Below the pieces are notes generated by a model that worked only from the letters and a program-made list of their open reading frames with translations, ran no database searches and was not told the DNA's origin. The position numbers and the translations under genes are program-made. Positions 45,533-55,400 of a stretch of DNA of 64,000 nt are shown here, in pieces (the first letter of the stretch is position 1; every line of letters begins with the position of its first letter). The DNA lies in the NCBI GenBank assembly GCA_009746045.1, contig RPFO01000310.1, positions 690,234-754,233 of the forward strand, read 5' to 3'. Origin of the DNA: Mesostigma viride (taxonomy: Eukaryota > Streptophyta > Mesostigmatophyceae > Mesostigmatales > Mesostigmataceae).

Positions 45533-46534
45533 GTCAGTTCAGGTTTTAGTGGTCTACTGGCTGTGGTTTTCCCCAACTGTTATGCAAATTTGAAGGATTG
45601 CAATGCGCACAATCGTTGAGCAGAAACTAGAGAGCAGGCCTGCCCACGCTTCCCCCCCACTTGCATGCCCCTGTAATTGAGGTTTTCTTGCAAACAATAT
45701 TGAAGGCTGCTTGCCAGATGAATGCAACGGACCCAGACGCTAAATAGGGTTTTTTGACAAATGTCTATTGCAAGAGTTTATGTAGCTGTTTGTCTGTGTC
45801 GTCTGACATCGCCCAATCATCCACCGATAGCTGCCCACCCTTGAATTGTCCTCATTCCAATTACAGATACCTGGGAAGGATGAGCAGCTCATTGTAAGCA
45901 GCTCAGATATCTGCTCATTTTTCAAAGCTTGCGATCTATGTCACCTGCCCAGTGGGCTCTTGTTTGTTTGGCGCATCGTCCCATTACCAAGGTTTAACCT
46001 TGGCTGTCATTGAGCCATGCTATTGAGGTCATGCCATGCAGGACAGCACCACGCACCGTGTCATCCAGTACAAACTGATTTTTTGCCGGCCTTGTATGCC
46101 TGTTTGCATTATATCCTACTAATCCCAGTAACGCTTCGATTAGACTTTTGCCCAGAACAGCCGCTTGCTTGAGCCCATGTGCAGGCAAGACACCTGTCGG
46201 TATTCTGGTGCAAACATCAGCGGGTCTTTCCCAATCCTTTTTGTTGGCGGCACTCCGATCACGTATTCCAAGCGCATCCCATCCCCTTCCACTGCGCACA
46301 ATTTTACCTGCCCTTTGCTCGTCTGCTCTGTTATCTGAGTCAAGTTTTGCTGCATTCATGTGCTGTGCGTTCCAGCATCAACGTCGGTGGTAATCCTGAG
46401 TGCGAGGGGAAGCTAGGCAGTCATCATTAAGCTAGTAGTGTGCTACAGCTAGTTAGGTTAAGGAGGTCATGATCTCAAGATTGTATTGATTAGTCCCGGT
46501 AGCTACCATGTATCATGCGGTCCACCTGGGTAAG
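45533..46534 (+). other. Intron of gene C, non-coding
   Basis: Matches 21,984-22,985. It ends at the GTAAG (46,530-46,534) that is duplicated on the far side of the palindromic element. Confidence 0.6.
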
Positions 46535-46826
46535 AGTTACGTTAAATAGTGCCGGAACCTTTTGCCCACTGAGGCAAATCGGTCCGTAACACTATTTTTG
46601 CCCGGAATAACCACTTCCGAGCACCCAAGTTAATTCGGCCGAATTAACTTGGGTGCTCGGAAGTGGTTATTCCGGGCAAAATAGTGTTACGGACCGATTT
46701 GCCTCAGTGGGCAAAAGGTTCCGGCACTATTTAACGTAACTAAAACCTGGCCTCGTGGAGGGGGGACGAAGAGCCCGAGACATCCGCCTAGGCCGCTAGG
46801 CACGCACCACTAAATGCGCCGGAGCT

Positions 46827-46914
46827 GCCTCAGTGAGGATTCGAACCCCTGACCTCCAAGGTGCACGGGTTTTAGTTACGTTAAATAGTGCCGGAACCTT
46901 TTGCCCACTGAGGC
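46827..46914 (-). ncRNA. tRNA-like sequence, minus-strand arm of the palindromic element
   Basis: Mirror image of 47,040-47,127. The plus strand shows GGATTCGAACC (46,837-46,847), the complement of a B box. The acceptor halves are at 46,827-46,833 and 46,908-46,914. See the plus-strand entry for the fold. Confidence 0.4.
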
Positions 46915-47039
46915 AAATCGGTCCGTAACACTATTTTTGCCCGGAATAACCACTTCCGAGCACCCAAGTTAATTCGGCCGAATTAACTTGGGTGCTCGGA
47001 AGTGGTTATTCCGGGCAAAATAGTGTTACGGACCGATTT

Positions 47040-47127
47040 GCCTCAGTGGGCAAAAGGTTCCGGCACTATTTAACGTAACTAAAACCCGTGCACCTTGGAG
47101 GTCAGGGGTTCGAATCCTCACTGAGGC
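47040..47127 (+). ncRNA. tRNA-like sequence with Pol III A and B boxes, spanning the P-S2 junction
   Basis: An 88-nt tRNA-shaped unit. The acceptor halves GCCTCAG (47,040-47,046) and CTGAGGC (47,121-47,127) pair over 7 bp. TGGGCAAAAGG (47,047-47,057) is close to an A box. GGTTCGAATCC (47,107-47,117) is an exact B box, with the T loop TTCGAAT. GCAC and GTGC can form an anticodon stem with a 21-nt loop. ACCT-TGG-AGGT forms a long variable arm as in Leu or Ser tRNAs. The D arm is weak, and U33 is not in place, so a working tRNA is doubtful. The P-S2 boundary falls inside the anticodon loop. Confidence 0.4.
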
Positions 47128-47546
47128 AGCTCCGGCGCATTTAGTGGTGCGTGCCTAGCGGCCTAGGCGGATGTCTCGGGCTCTTCGTCCCCCCTCCACG
47201 AGGCCAGGTTTTAGTTACGTTAAATAGTGCCGGAACCTTTTGCCCACTGAGGCAAATCGGTCCGTAACACTATTTTTGCCCGGAATAACCACTTCCGAGC
47301 ACCCAAGTTAATTCGGCCGAATTAACTTGGGTGCTCGGAAGTGGTTATTCCGGGCAAAATAGTGTTACGGACCGATTTGCCTCAGTGGGCAAAAGGTTCC
47401 GGCACTATTTAACGTAACTGTAAGGGCTCATCCATGGTTAAGCAAGTATGCTTGGTGATTGCGGATGGCGACATCACAGTGTGTTCTGTCTGGGTTGTGT
47501 GCACGGTTGCGATGTCACGACCGCTATCTATGGCTGCTGCTCTCAG

Positions 47547-47649
47547 GTTGGGTACACCCCGCTGCATCGCGCATCAACGAAAGGCCATCAGACTGGAGGT
47601 TGTCCGGCATCTCATCGCAAGCGGCGCAGATGTGGAGGCCAAGGATAGG
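47547..47649 (+). pseudogene. Gene C ankyrin-repeat exon 2, 4-bp insertion
   Basis: Between the acceptor gctctcag and donor gtcagtg the exon is 103 bp instead of 99. Four bases (agac) are inserted in the middle of the repeat (ggccatcAGACtggagg against ggccatctggagg), so the second half is out of frame: TPLHRAS is readable, but the LEVVRHLI helix is shifted. If included it would break the reading frame of gene C. Confidence 0.65.
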
Positions 47650-48573
47650 GTCAGTGATGACTGCATGCAGTGGGCAAGGGGGATGCGCTGTTTCATAATG
47701 GCCGTGTAGCCTTTGAGCAACGCAAGGACCGCGAGTCGTGAAGAAGATTGGGATGTGGCCAGGATGTCTGGTTTGTTTCCAGCATGTATGCTTTCGTAAT
47801 CGGAGTTTTGCATTATTTTGTCGAGGTTATTAGGGGGTGTGCCTCCATGCATGTCTCCACTGTCCCAGGGCAGGGTATCACGGCCAGATCTTGGAGGGTT
47901 TCAGGTGATGGTTGTGAGCATGCGGTGATCAGCAGGCATGGCTTTACCACCAGCTTGGAGGCAAGACAGTGGCAGTGGCAGTGATCAGGTACAATGGCGG
48001 TGTCGATTGGTGCGGGATCCTTTTAGCTGCGCAACACGGCGGGGTCCTGTGGATGCTGAACCGAGTGTGTCGTTAATCTGTCATCTATGTCTGCATTGCT
48101 GACCTTGCGGATCTTGAATCGCATGGGATGGCTCCATCGGTGTCTTCACTGCCTGTGAGCAATGCGATGGCCGCATGGGGCGAAGAAGATCTGGATGTGG
48201 CCAGGATGTCTGTTTTTTCCCAGCAGGTATCCCCTCGTAACCAGAGTTTTGAATAATCTTGCCAAGGTTCATATATGTCATGCGTCCATCCATGTCTTCC
48301 ATGTCCCAGGGCAGGGTATTCCATCACGGAAGGTTTTGGCTCGTGGTTGTGAACGTGCCGTGATCGGCAGGCATGGCTGTTTGCACCAGCCATATGGCTC
48401 TGTGGCAAGAATGTGGCGGTGGCAGTGATAAGGTACAATGGCTGTGTGAATGGCGCAGGAGCCCTTAGCTGACATACACGGCGGGTTCCTGTGGATGCTG
48501 ACATGTTTGTGTGTTTTGTGGCTGTTATCATACGAGTGGGTTGTCATGGGACTTTTATGGCTGCTGCCTCCAG
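47650..48573 (+). other. Intron of gene C, with a partial ankyrin module
   Basis: Non-coding. At 47,980-48,060 the intron half of an ankyrin module appears (ttttagctgcgcaacac, tcctgtggatgctga) and stops before any exon, so it is an exon-less remnant. This stretch is absent from copy 1. Confidence 0.55.
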
Positions 48574-48672
48574 GTTGGGAGTACTCCATTGCATTATGCA
48601 TCAAGGAACGGCCACCTCGATGTCGTCCATCATCTCGTCGCAAGCGGCGCAGACGTGAACGTCAAGGACGAT
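48574..48672 (+). CDS. Gene C ankyrin-repeat exon 3 (33 codons)
   Basis: The acceptor is gcctccag, the donor gtcagtg, phase 0. It encodes VGSTPLHYAS, HLDVVHHLVAS and GADVNVKDD. It has no counterpart in gene B, where the block between 23,195 and 23,495 is rearranged. It shows that exon number differs between the duplicates. Confidence 0.78.
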
Positions 48673-49516
48673 GTCAGTGATGACTCCATGCAGTGCGCAA
48701 GGTGGATGTGTTTTTTCTTAAAGGTCGCATAGCCCTTGAGCAACGCAATGACCCCGTGTGGTGAAGATGTTTGGAATGTGGCCAGGGTTTGTGATTTGTT
48801 TCAAGCATGTATCATGTATGTACTCGTCATCGGAGTTTTCAATGATTATGCGGAGGTTAATAAACGTGCTTAGCTTGAGAGTGGTGCAAGGAGAAGAACC
48901 TGTATCGCGCTTGTGCATATCCTTTGGCCTCCTATCTCTGACATCCCCGACTCCTTACTTCCCTGGAGTGAGGAAAAACATGATGTTTCTGTGTATTTGG
49001 GCACAGGTTTGTATCCCTCTTCTTGTCATGCCATGGGATGTCTCCTCCCAGCCATGTGCATGCGCAGTTCCCGAACATCTGCGAAGCTTTTGTCCCCGAT
49101 TGCGAAAGACCTGCGCTCAGTGGGCTATTGTCCTGGGGTCCATCTCTGCATTTTGGACCTTCCCTATGGCTTGGCACTGCAGGTAGTGATAGTTGTGAGA
49201 GCTCCATCCACGTCTCCACTGTCCCGGGTCCCGCTGTAACAGCCAGATCCCAGCAGGCTGTGGGTGGTAGCCGTGAACACGATATGGCATGGAATGGCAG
49301 GCGTGGCTTGGGTTGGCTTCTTGCACCAACTCGGAGGTCCGCTTGTCAAGACAGTGGCAGTGACAGTGATCAGGTGCAATGGCGGTGTTGATTGGTGCGG
49401 GATTCTTTTTGCTGCAGGACACGGCGGGGTCCTGTGGATGCTGACGTGTCCATGTGTTGCGTGGCTGTTGTCATGCGACTGGGTTGTCACGGGACTTGTG
49501 TGGCTGCTGGTTCCAG
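48673..49516 (+). other. Intron of gene C, non-coding
   Basis: From 48,870 it matches 23,495 onward of copy 1, including long frames (such as 48,913-49,239) that also occur there. These carry no known motif and overlap the conserved ankyrin-module intron, so I do not call them. Confidence 0.55.
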
Positions 49517-49615
49517 GATGGTTGGACCCCACTGCATTTTGCATCATCCAACGGCCATCTGGATGTCGCCCAGCATCTCATCGCCAGCGGCGCAGACGTG
49601 AACGCCAAGAATAAT
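49517..49615 (+). CDS. Gene C ankyrin-repeat exon 4 (33 codons)
   Basis: The acceptor is gttccag, the donor gtccgt, phase 0. It encodes DGWTPLHFAS, HLDVAQHLIAS and GADVNAKNN. Its upstream intron matches the one before exon 3 of gene B, while its downstream intron matches the one after exon 4 of gene B, so it looks like a product of unequal exchange between two modules. Confidence 0.8.
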
Positions 49616-49837
49616 GTCCGTTTCTGGGTTAATGCCAGTGAGCAAGGGGGATGTGCTGTTACTTAAAAGTCTCATAGCCCTGTAGCAACGCAATGACCGC
49701 GTGTGCATGGTGAAGAATATTTGGACGTGGCCAGGATGTCTGGTTTGTTTCCAGTATGTATGGTTTCGTAAACAATTTGTCGAGGTTAACCTGTGTCATG
49801 CCTCCATTCAAGTGTCCACTGCCCCTGGGCAGGATAT

Positions 49838-50454
49838 AGTTAACGTAAAGGATTTACGTTAGATGGATAGAGATTGTTACGCTCTTTCCAACGGCACCTT
49901 GAACGCCTCATTTGGTTAAGGAACGTAAAAGTTATGACGTTTCCTAGGCTGTGCCGACAGTACCCGGCGCGCCACTGTGGGCGCGTACGGACACAGGATG
50001 TACAAGTGTCACTTTGATAGTCCGCAGGACGTTGACAGGACTTGTACAGGACTTGATGGTCAATTGATAGGTAGGCGTGCTGTAGCGCGCCAGGACCTAT
50101 GGGACAATTGATGCTGAGTAGTGTACGGATAGGTCCACAGGACTAGCCGTATGGACAATTGATAGATCTGCGCGCCAAAGGCGCGCCAGAGTCTGTGTAA
50201 TCAATTGATTGACAGTTCAGCTGTGACAGTGCAGCTGAATACTTGGACGCGTCCCTAGCAAGCTATATGAGTGACTTGGTCACACCGGGACGCTAGTTCT
50301 TGCGTGCACGTTCTCTTGGCACTGCGACCCTGTCGTCTGTGCTGCGTGCAGTCTTGGAAGTGACGTGACTTACGTCTGTGTTTCCTTGTTATTAATAAAG
50401 GCAACTTCCTGCAAGAACCATGGCGGAATTCGTGGCATTCTTACCCTCACAACT
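49838..50454 (+). repeat. Copia 5' LTR
   Basis: 617 bp, AGTTAACG...TCACAACT, with a 4-bp terminal inverted repeat. A TATA-like ctatatga lies at 50,263-50,270 and AATAAA at 50,394-50,399, consistent with promoter and poly(A) functions. It differs from the 3' LTR at 50,087 (G; T at 60,525). An ATG in good context (accatgg, 50,420) starts a short frame that runs out of the LTR. Immediately after the LTR there is no TGG start of a usual primer-binding site. Confidence 0.93.
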
Positions 50455-50478
50455 CGTATTACACGCTCTGTTAAAAAG

Positions 50479-51188
50479 ATGCCAAATTCTGAAGAATTCC
50501 GGATTCCCGATGACGAGGAAATAGCCGCTCCGCCGGCTGGTCCTTCGTCAAGACCGACTGCGCCGTCGTGGCAGCAATTGCTCGACGAAGTTACGATCTC
50601 GCTCGACGAGCTTCATCGTCAACAGCGCGCAGCTCACCATTGCTCGGGGATAACCCCGAGGACCCCGATTTGCCAGCACTGGTGCCGGCAATCCGCAACC
50701 TGTTGGACCAGATTCGAAACATTTTATCGACATTTACGGTCCAGGTGCGGGGAGGTTTGCGGTCGGTGACCGAAGTCACGACTGCCATTGAGGAGTTGGA
50801 CAACGTCCTCTCTTCACTCACCGGTTACCAGAGAAACCTGCAAAACTGGGCATCGCTACGCACGGGGGGCGCGCCGGCGGTGTCAACAAATTTGTTTCAA
50901 GATCTTGCGCTGCTATCGCTGCTCACTCGCGGCGTACGCAGTCGCGAGCGCCAGGTTTTAATTAACCTGGTGGCATTTCTCGCCTCTGTGCGAGAGTGGA
51001 TTCCCGCGGGGTGGGAATTATTGACGATCTTTACACATCCTCTGCGCCTCGTCGCGCGTCGGCGCGTCGCAACTTACGCGGCGGGGAGCACACCGGTTTT
51101 AATACATACCGGTGCAGGTCCGGAGCTGGATATGGAGGATCGTGAGTTCGTATACACGTACTGCGACTTCAGGGGCCTTGACTACTAG
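50479..51188 (+). pseudogene. Copia extra ORF upstream of gag, one frameshift
   Basis: An acidic, Pro-rich start (MPNSEEFRIPDDEE) at 50,479 is followed by SWQQLLDEVTISLDELHR. Near 50,635 the sensible frame shifts, and continues as PEDPDLPALVPAIRNLLDQ to the stop TAG at 51,186-51,188. The joined product would be about 235 residues, helical, with no domain I recognise. Two further in-frame stops and 166 bp separate it from gag. Standard Copia elements have no such ORF, so it may be a lineage-specific accessory protein or an extended gag N-terminus. Confidence in coding is moderate, and low in function. Confidence 0.5.
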
Positions 51189-51354
51189 TCGGCCTAATTT
51201 TCTTTTGCAGTACTCGTCGACATTTTTTTTGTCGAATTTTCAGCGGCAATTCGGGGGCGGCAGCGACACCGGCGCAGGCGGCAGTGCGACACAAATTTTG
51301 TACATATTTTCTGCTGCTTTGCTAAGGTGTTCTTTGAATAGCTTGTAGTGCAGG

Positions 51355-52454
51355 ATGGCTGAGGGACGCCGTAGCAAGGGTCCAGCCAGTGGGAATAATA
51401 ATGGGGGTGCTGGTAGTGGAACCGCTCACGTAGATGACGTGGGGTTACCGGAGAGATTACCAACCTTCCTCACAATAATAATAATGCACAAGCTGTTCAT
51501 GGCTTTGATCTTACCACACAGGGTCTTTTAATTGTCAATCAGCTGCAGCCTGTAACCTCAGACTCCAAGCCTAAGCAGGCTGAAGAGTTTGTGGAAGGAT
51601 TGGAAGGGTTCCCTAGCTTGTACGGTGGTACAAATTACTATCAAATCTGGATAGGAAGTAGCACTTTTGGCAAGTGTACTGACCAGATTAAGGACCTAAC
51701 CAGGGAGTGCAAGAAGGCCAATAAGGCCTGGGCACTGTACGTAGCTGAGCTGAAGGAGCTGCTGGAAGACCAACGCAAGAAGGTCGGCATCCATTGGCAG
51801 GACAAATACCAAGGGTGGGAGGTCAAGGGGGACCTGATCCAGAACTTTCTCAACTATTGTAAGATGGTTGAGGAGGGCAGGGCTCACGGCTTTAATGTCG
51901 CTGATAACATAGCCCTAACCAACTGGCTCAAGGTTTCTGGGCTGGATAAGGCGACACGTGGCTCCTTAAAAGTCATGTGTGCCCCACACTCTACCCTGAA
52001 GGCCTACAAGGTCATCATTAAACAAGCACTCGAGGCAGAGGAGCTGTTTGAGGGTGGAGTGCCAGCAGTGAAGGCTACCCAGGCAGGCGGGCGTACCCAG
52101 GGTGGCTCCAAGACGTCTGAGGCTGACCGAAGCCAAGGAGGGCGTAGGGGCAACCATAACAAGCGCAAGGGAGATCATTCACCTGATTCTGACAGGAGGT
52201 CACACTCCAAGTCGGTGTTCAGGCGGGTGGGTGGTCAGCCCAAGCAGGGCAACGCGTCTGACAATGGGGGCAGTGGCCAGGGCAAGTCCAAGATACAATG
52301 CTACCTGTGCAAGGGGTGGGGGCACATCAAGAAGGAGTGTCCCAGCTTCAAGAAGTCCCAGGGCCAGGGCAGCAACAAGAAGAAGAACAACAACAAGTCC
52401 CAGGCAGGCCAGCCTTCAAAGGGCAGTCAGCAAGAAGACAACAAGGAGCAGTGA
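51355..52454 (+). CDS. gag: Copia gag with CCHC zinc knuckle, frameshift near its start
   Basis: An ATG at 51,355 opens a frame (MAEGRRSKGPASGNNNGG) that must shift near 51,445 to enter the long frame ending in TGA at 52,452-52,454. The main body has a capsid-like helical region (about 51,600-52,050), then a basic, Gly/Ser-rich segment. The zinc knuckle CYLCKGWGHIKKEC (C-x2-C-x4-H-x4-C, near 52,300) follows, and a Lys/Asn-rich tail. It packages element RNA. The frameshift could be mutation, sequencing error or programmed; I see no obvious slippery heptamer. After the TGA the same frame stays open into pol. Confidence 0.8.
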
Positions 52455-55400
52455 CTGTCTGAGGCAACCCCTACACACCTTAATTCACCCAAGGGGGAGG
52501 CCAGGTGCTCCAATGCAGATTTTATATCTGGGCAACAAGAGGGTGATCTCCAGGTTCAGTGTGGCCCCAGGTCACCTGGAGAGGTACAGGTTCCTATGAA
52601 GACGTCCTTGACAGCTGGTGCAGCTGTAAGAATGTCTGACCCCATGCATCCTCGTGCTGGGCACGAGGGTGGACCTCTCATTTTGAGAGAAACCAATGTA
52701 CAACCACAGAGGGGTGTGAAGGCCTCTGGTGGTATGCATGTGGTCCCTGCTGGCGGTCCAGGTGTTGGGCATGAGCAGGGTGACTCAGGCTCTGAGTCAG
52801 AACAGGATGGAAGTCAGCATGGTGATGCTGGACAACCTGACAGCACAGTCCTGACTGTGCCAGGGACTGCTTCCTCTGTGTACCAGGAGTTGGGTGCCCG
52901 AATCCACAACATGTTTGGGCATGCCACTTCTCTGTCAAACAACTTTGCCTTCCGTATGGGCAGGGCACCCCTTCTTAAGGCGTGTCAGCAAGCTGCCTCA
53001 CGGTGTAAGTGCCAGTTGTCCTCCAACAAGCCCAGGAAATCACATGCCAAAGCTCTACCTCAGAGCATTGGTGATCTGCAGTGTGATATCCAACACATCA
53101 GGGGCATGCAACTGTTGGTGTGCGTGGACAGGTACACGAAATACAAGGTGCTGGAGCATTTACCTTCTATGAAGAACAGGTACTTGCTGGCTGCCCTGCA
53201 GAATGTAAGAGCCAAGTTTCCTACCACAAGGATCCAGGTGGACATGCAGTTTCAGCATCTCAAGGGTGATCCTACCCTTCCTGAGTTGCTGGTTACACCT
53301 AGGGAGGCTCATGGGCAGCAGGGTGCTATCGAGAGGGCAATCCAGGAGGTCAAGAAATTGATCATCTCTGAAGACTGGGTACCCTTGTCTGCACCTGCAC
53401 TTGTCAGGAGTGCATGGCTGAGGAACGTGGAGCAGCAGCTGAACAGCAGGGTTAACTTCTACTATGATGGAGTTGCTGTCAGCCCAATGGGTCTATATCA
53501 TGGCCTGTGCCCACCACATGTGCTGGAGGGCTGGAAACATGCTGCACATGTCACCTTTGCCAAGCTGAGGGAGAAGGACCGGGGTTGGAAGATGCTGGAG
53601 CCACAAGTGGGTCAGAAGGTCCTAGCTTGGAAGGAACCTAGCCTTTATGGCAAACGTGGTAGCTGGAGTCCTGGGGTGGTTACCCAGGTTGATGAAGCTA
53701 GCCACGCATGCTTGGTCAGCATGGAGGACGAACCAAAGCATGTGCACCGGCTGAGTTGGTCATATGTCAAGCCTAACCTGATGAATGAGGGCAGTCAGGC
53801 ACAAGGCTCACAGGATCTGCAGGATTTTCAGGTCCCAGGTGACATCACTGACGCAACGACCACATCTGTTGCAGGGGAATCTGTCAGCCCTGGCCAGGTT
53901 GCAGAGGTACTTGTTGAACAGGCTGCAAGGTCAACAGCTGGGGAGTCAACTGTCAAGCCCAAGGCACTAACCAAGCCCAGGGGGACAAGTTTGGCTGGAT
54001 TGATTGGGGCTCTACAAAGGGCCAAGAAGCAGCCCAAGGTAGCCAAGCTCAGGTGGCATGGCAATCTGGGGCTGGACACTGCCTTAGAGGTAGACACTAA
54101 TTCTCAGGTTTCCATCATTGGGACCAGGGCTGCAGCAGGGTACAGCATGTCTGAACCCAGCTATCAGTTTGTGTCTGACTTCAGTGGCGGGGTACACGTG
54201 AAGGTACTGGGTGAGGTATTCATTCCTATCCTTGGACAGGACACTGCTTTTTGTGTCTTGGAGGGCTATCAAGGACCTGCTCTTCTGGGGCAGAATTTCC
54301 TATGCCAGGATGGAGTAGTGATCACGTCCTCTCTCCTGACTAAGGAAGGGGCTGGTCAGGTCCCACTGATTAATTTCAGGACCACTCACCTATCACGTGC
54401 AGTAACCAGGTCGGTTAACCCATAGTCCGGGAATGGGTTTTTGGCATTTTTAGACCCCTGAAAATGGAAAAAATCATAACTCATAGGCCACAACTCCAAA
54501 TACCCCCAACCAAGGTGCTAGGAGTATCTACACTTCAAGGGCTTTCAGAAAATGCAATAATATCCCGAGTCCATTCAGTGCTTTGCAAGATATTTACTGC
54601 CAAAGTTGGACAAAAGACGATCATTTTCAGGCAAGGGAAATCCCCTTAGTAGTTTACCCCTGCAGGGAGGGTTCTAAAAAATTATTCTGGGGTTGGACAA
54701 TGTCAGTAGATAGTGCCACCATGCTTTCCTTGGGTCAGACCGCACGGATAGCCCATCTGACCTATATAATGCGCTCACTTACGTGTGTGGGTTACGCGCG
54801 CGTAAGCAGCCATCCATGAAATGCCACACACTTATGCATTGTATACAGCCACATAGGACTGTAAAAAGTGCTGGGAAACAAAGAAGTGCTAAACCAGCAC
54901 TAACGGAATGGCATCCTCCAAAGAAACACCACAAACTGAGCAGATTTGGGGCTAATAGCACTCATACAGCAGGCATGGAAACCTGCTGCAAGAGGCACTG
55001 ATACACTCGTGTAAAATGGATGTATAAACGACAGATTCCCGTGCAAACGACATGCAAACACGTTGCCGTACCTGGCTTGATCACGACCTTTCCGGGTTCT
55101 GCTGGCCGGGACCCTCATATCTCACACTGGCTAATGCTTTCCAGGCATAGGCCGCCATAGCCGCATAATGCATGCATCCGACATGATTACCAGGTTGATG
55201 TTCTGTGCAAAGATGACCTATAAACGCATCCGAATTCACAGGGACGCTGCTGCGGATGTCCCGTACCAAACCTGGGTGCTCGGGCTGGCGCAGACTGCCG
55301 GGCCATAAGAAGAAAATCGAAATATGGCATGCCATTACTCATCTGGTACTGACGACCAAGAAAGCAGTAATGTCCTACCTGTATTTTACCAATGCTATAC

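Larger units (their letters stand above)
46535..47419. mobile_element. Nested palindromic insertion P-S-P-S'-P (885 bp)
   Basis: A near-perfect inverted repeat P of 205-207 bp occurs three times: 46,536-46,740, 46,875-47,079 and 47,214-47,418. Its centre is ttaattcggccgaattaa, and its only asymmetry is one extra T in the left arm. Between them lie two 134-bp spacers, S1 (46,741-46,874) and S2 (47,080-47,213), which are exact reverse complements. The whole insert is thus one large palindrome about the middle P. It is flanked by GTAAG on both sides (46,530-46,534 and 47,420-47,424), present once in copy 1 near 22,982. Its ends, AGTTACG...CGTAACT, share AGTT...AACT and the 5-bp duplication with the Copia element at 49,838. 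A TRIM-like element with palindromic LTRs is one explanation. Confidence 0.85.

Noticed and set aside
47040-47127. A functional tRNA gene
   Set aside because: The D arm is weak, U33 is not placed, and the anticodon loop would need a 14-nt intron at an unusual position. Reported only as tRNA-like.
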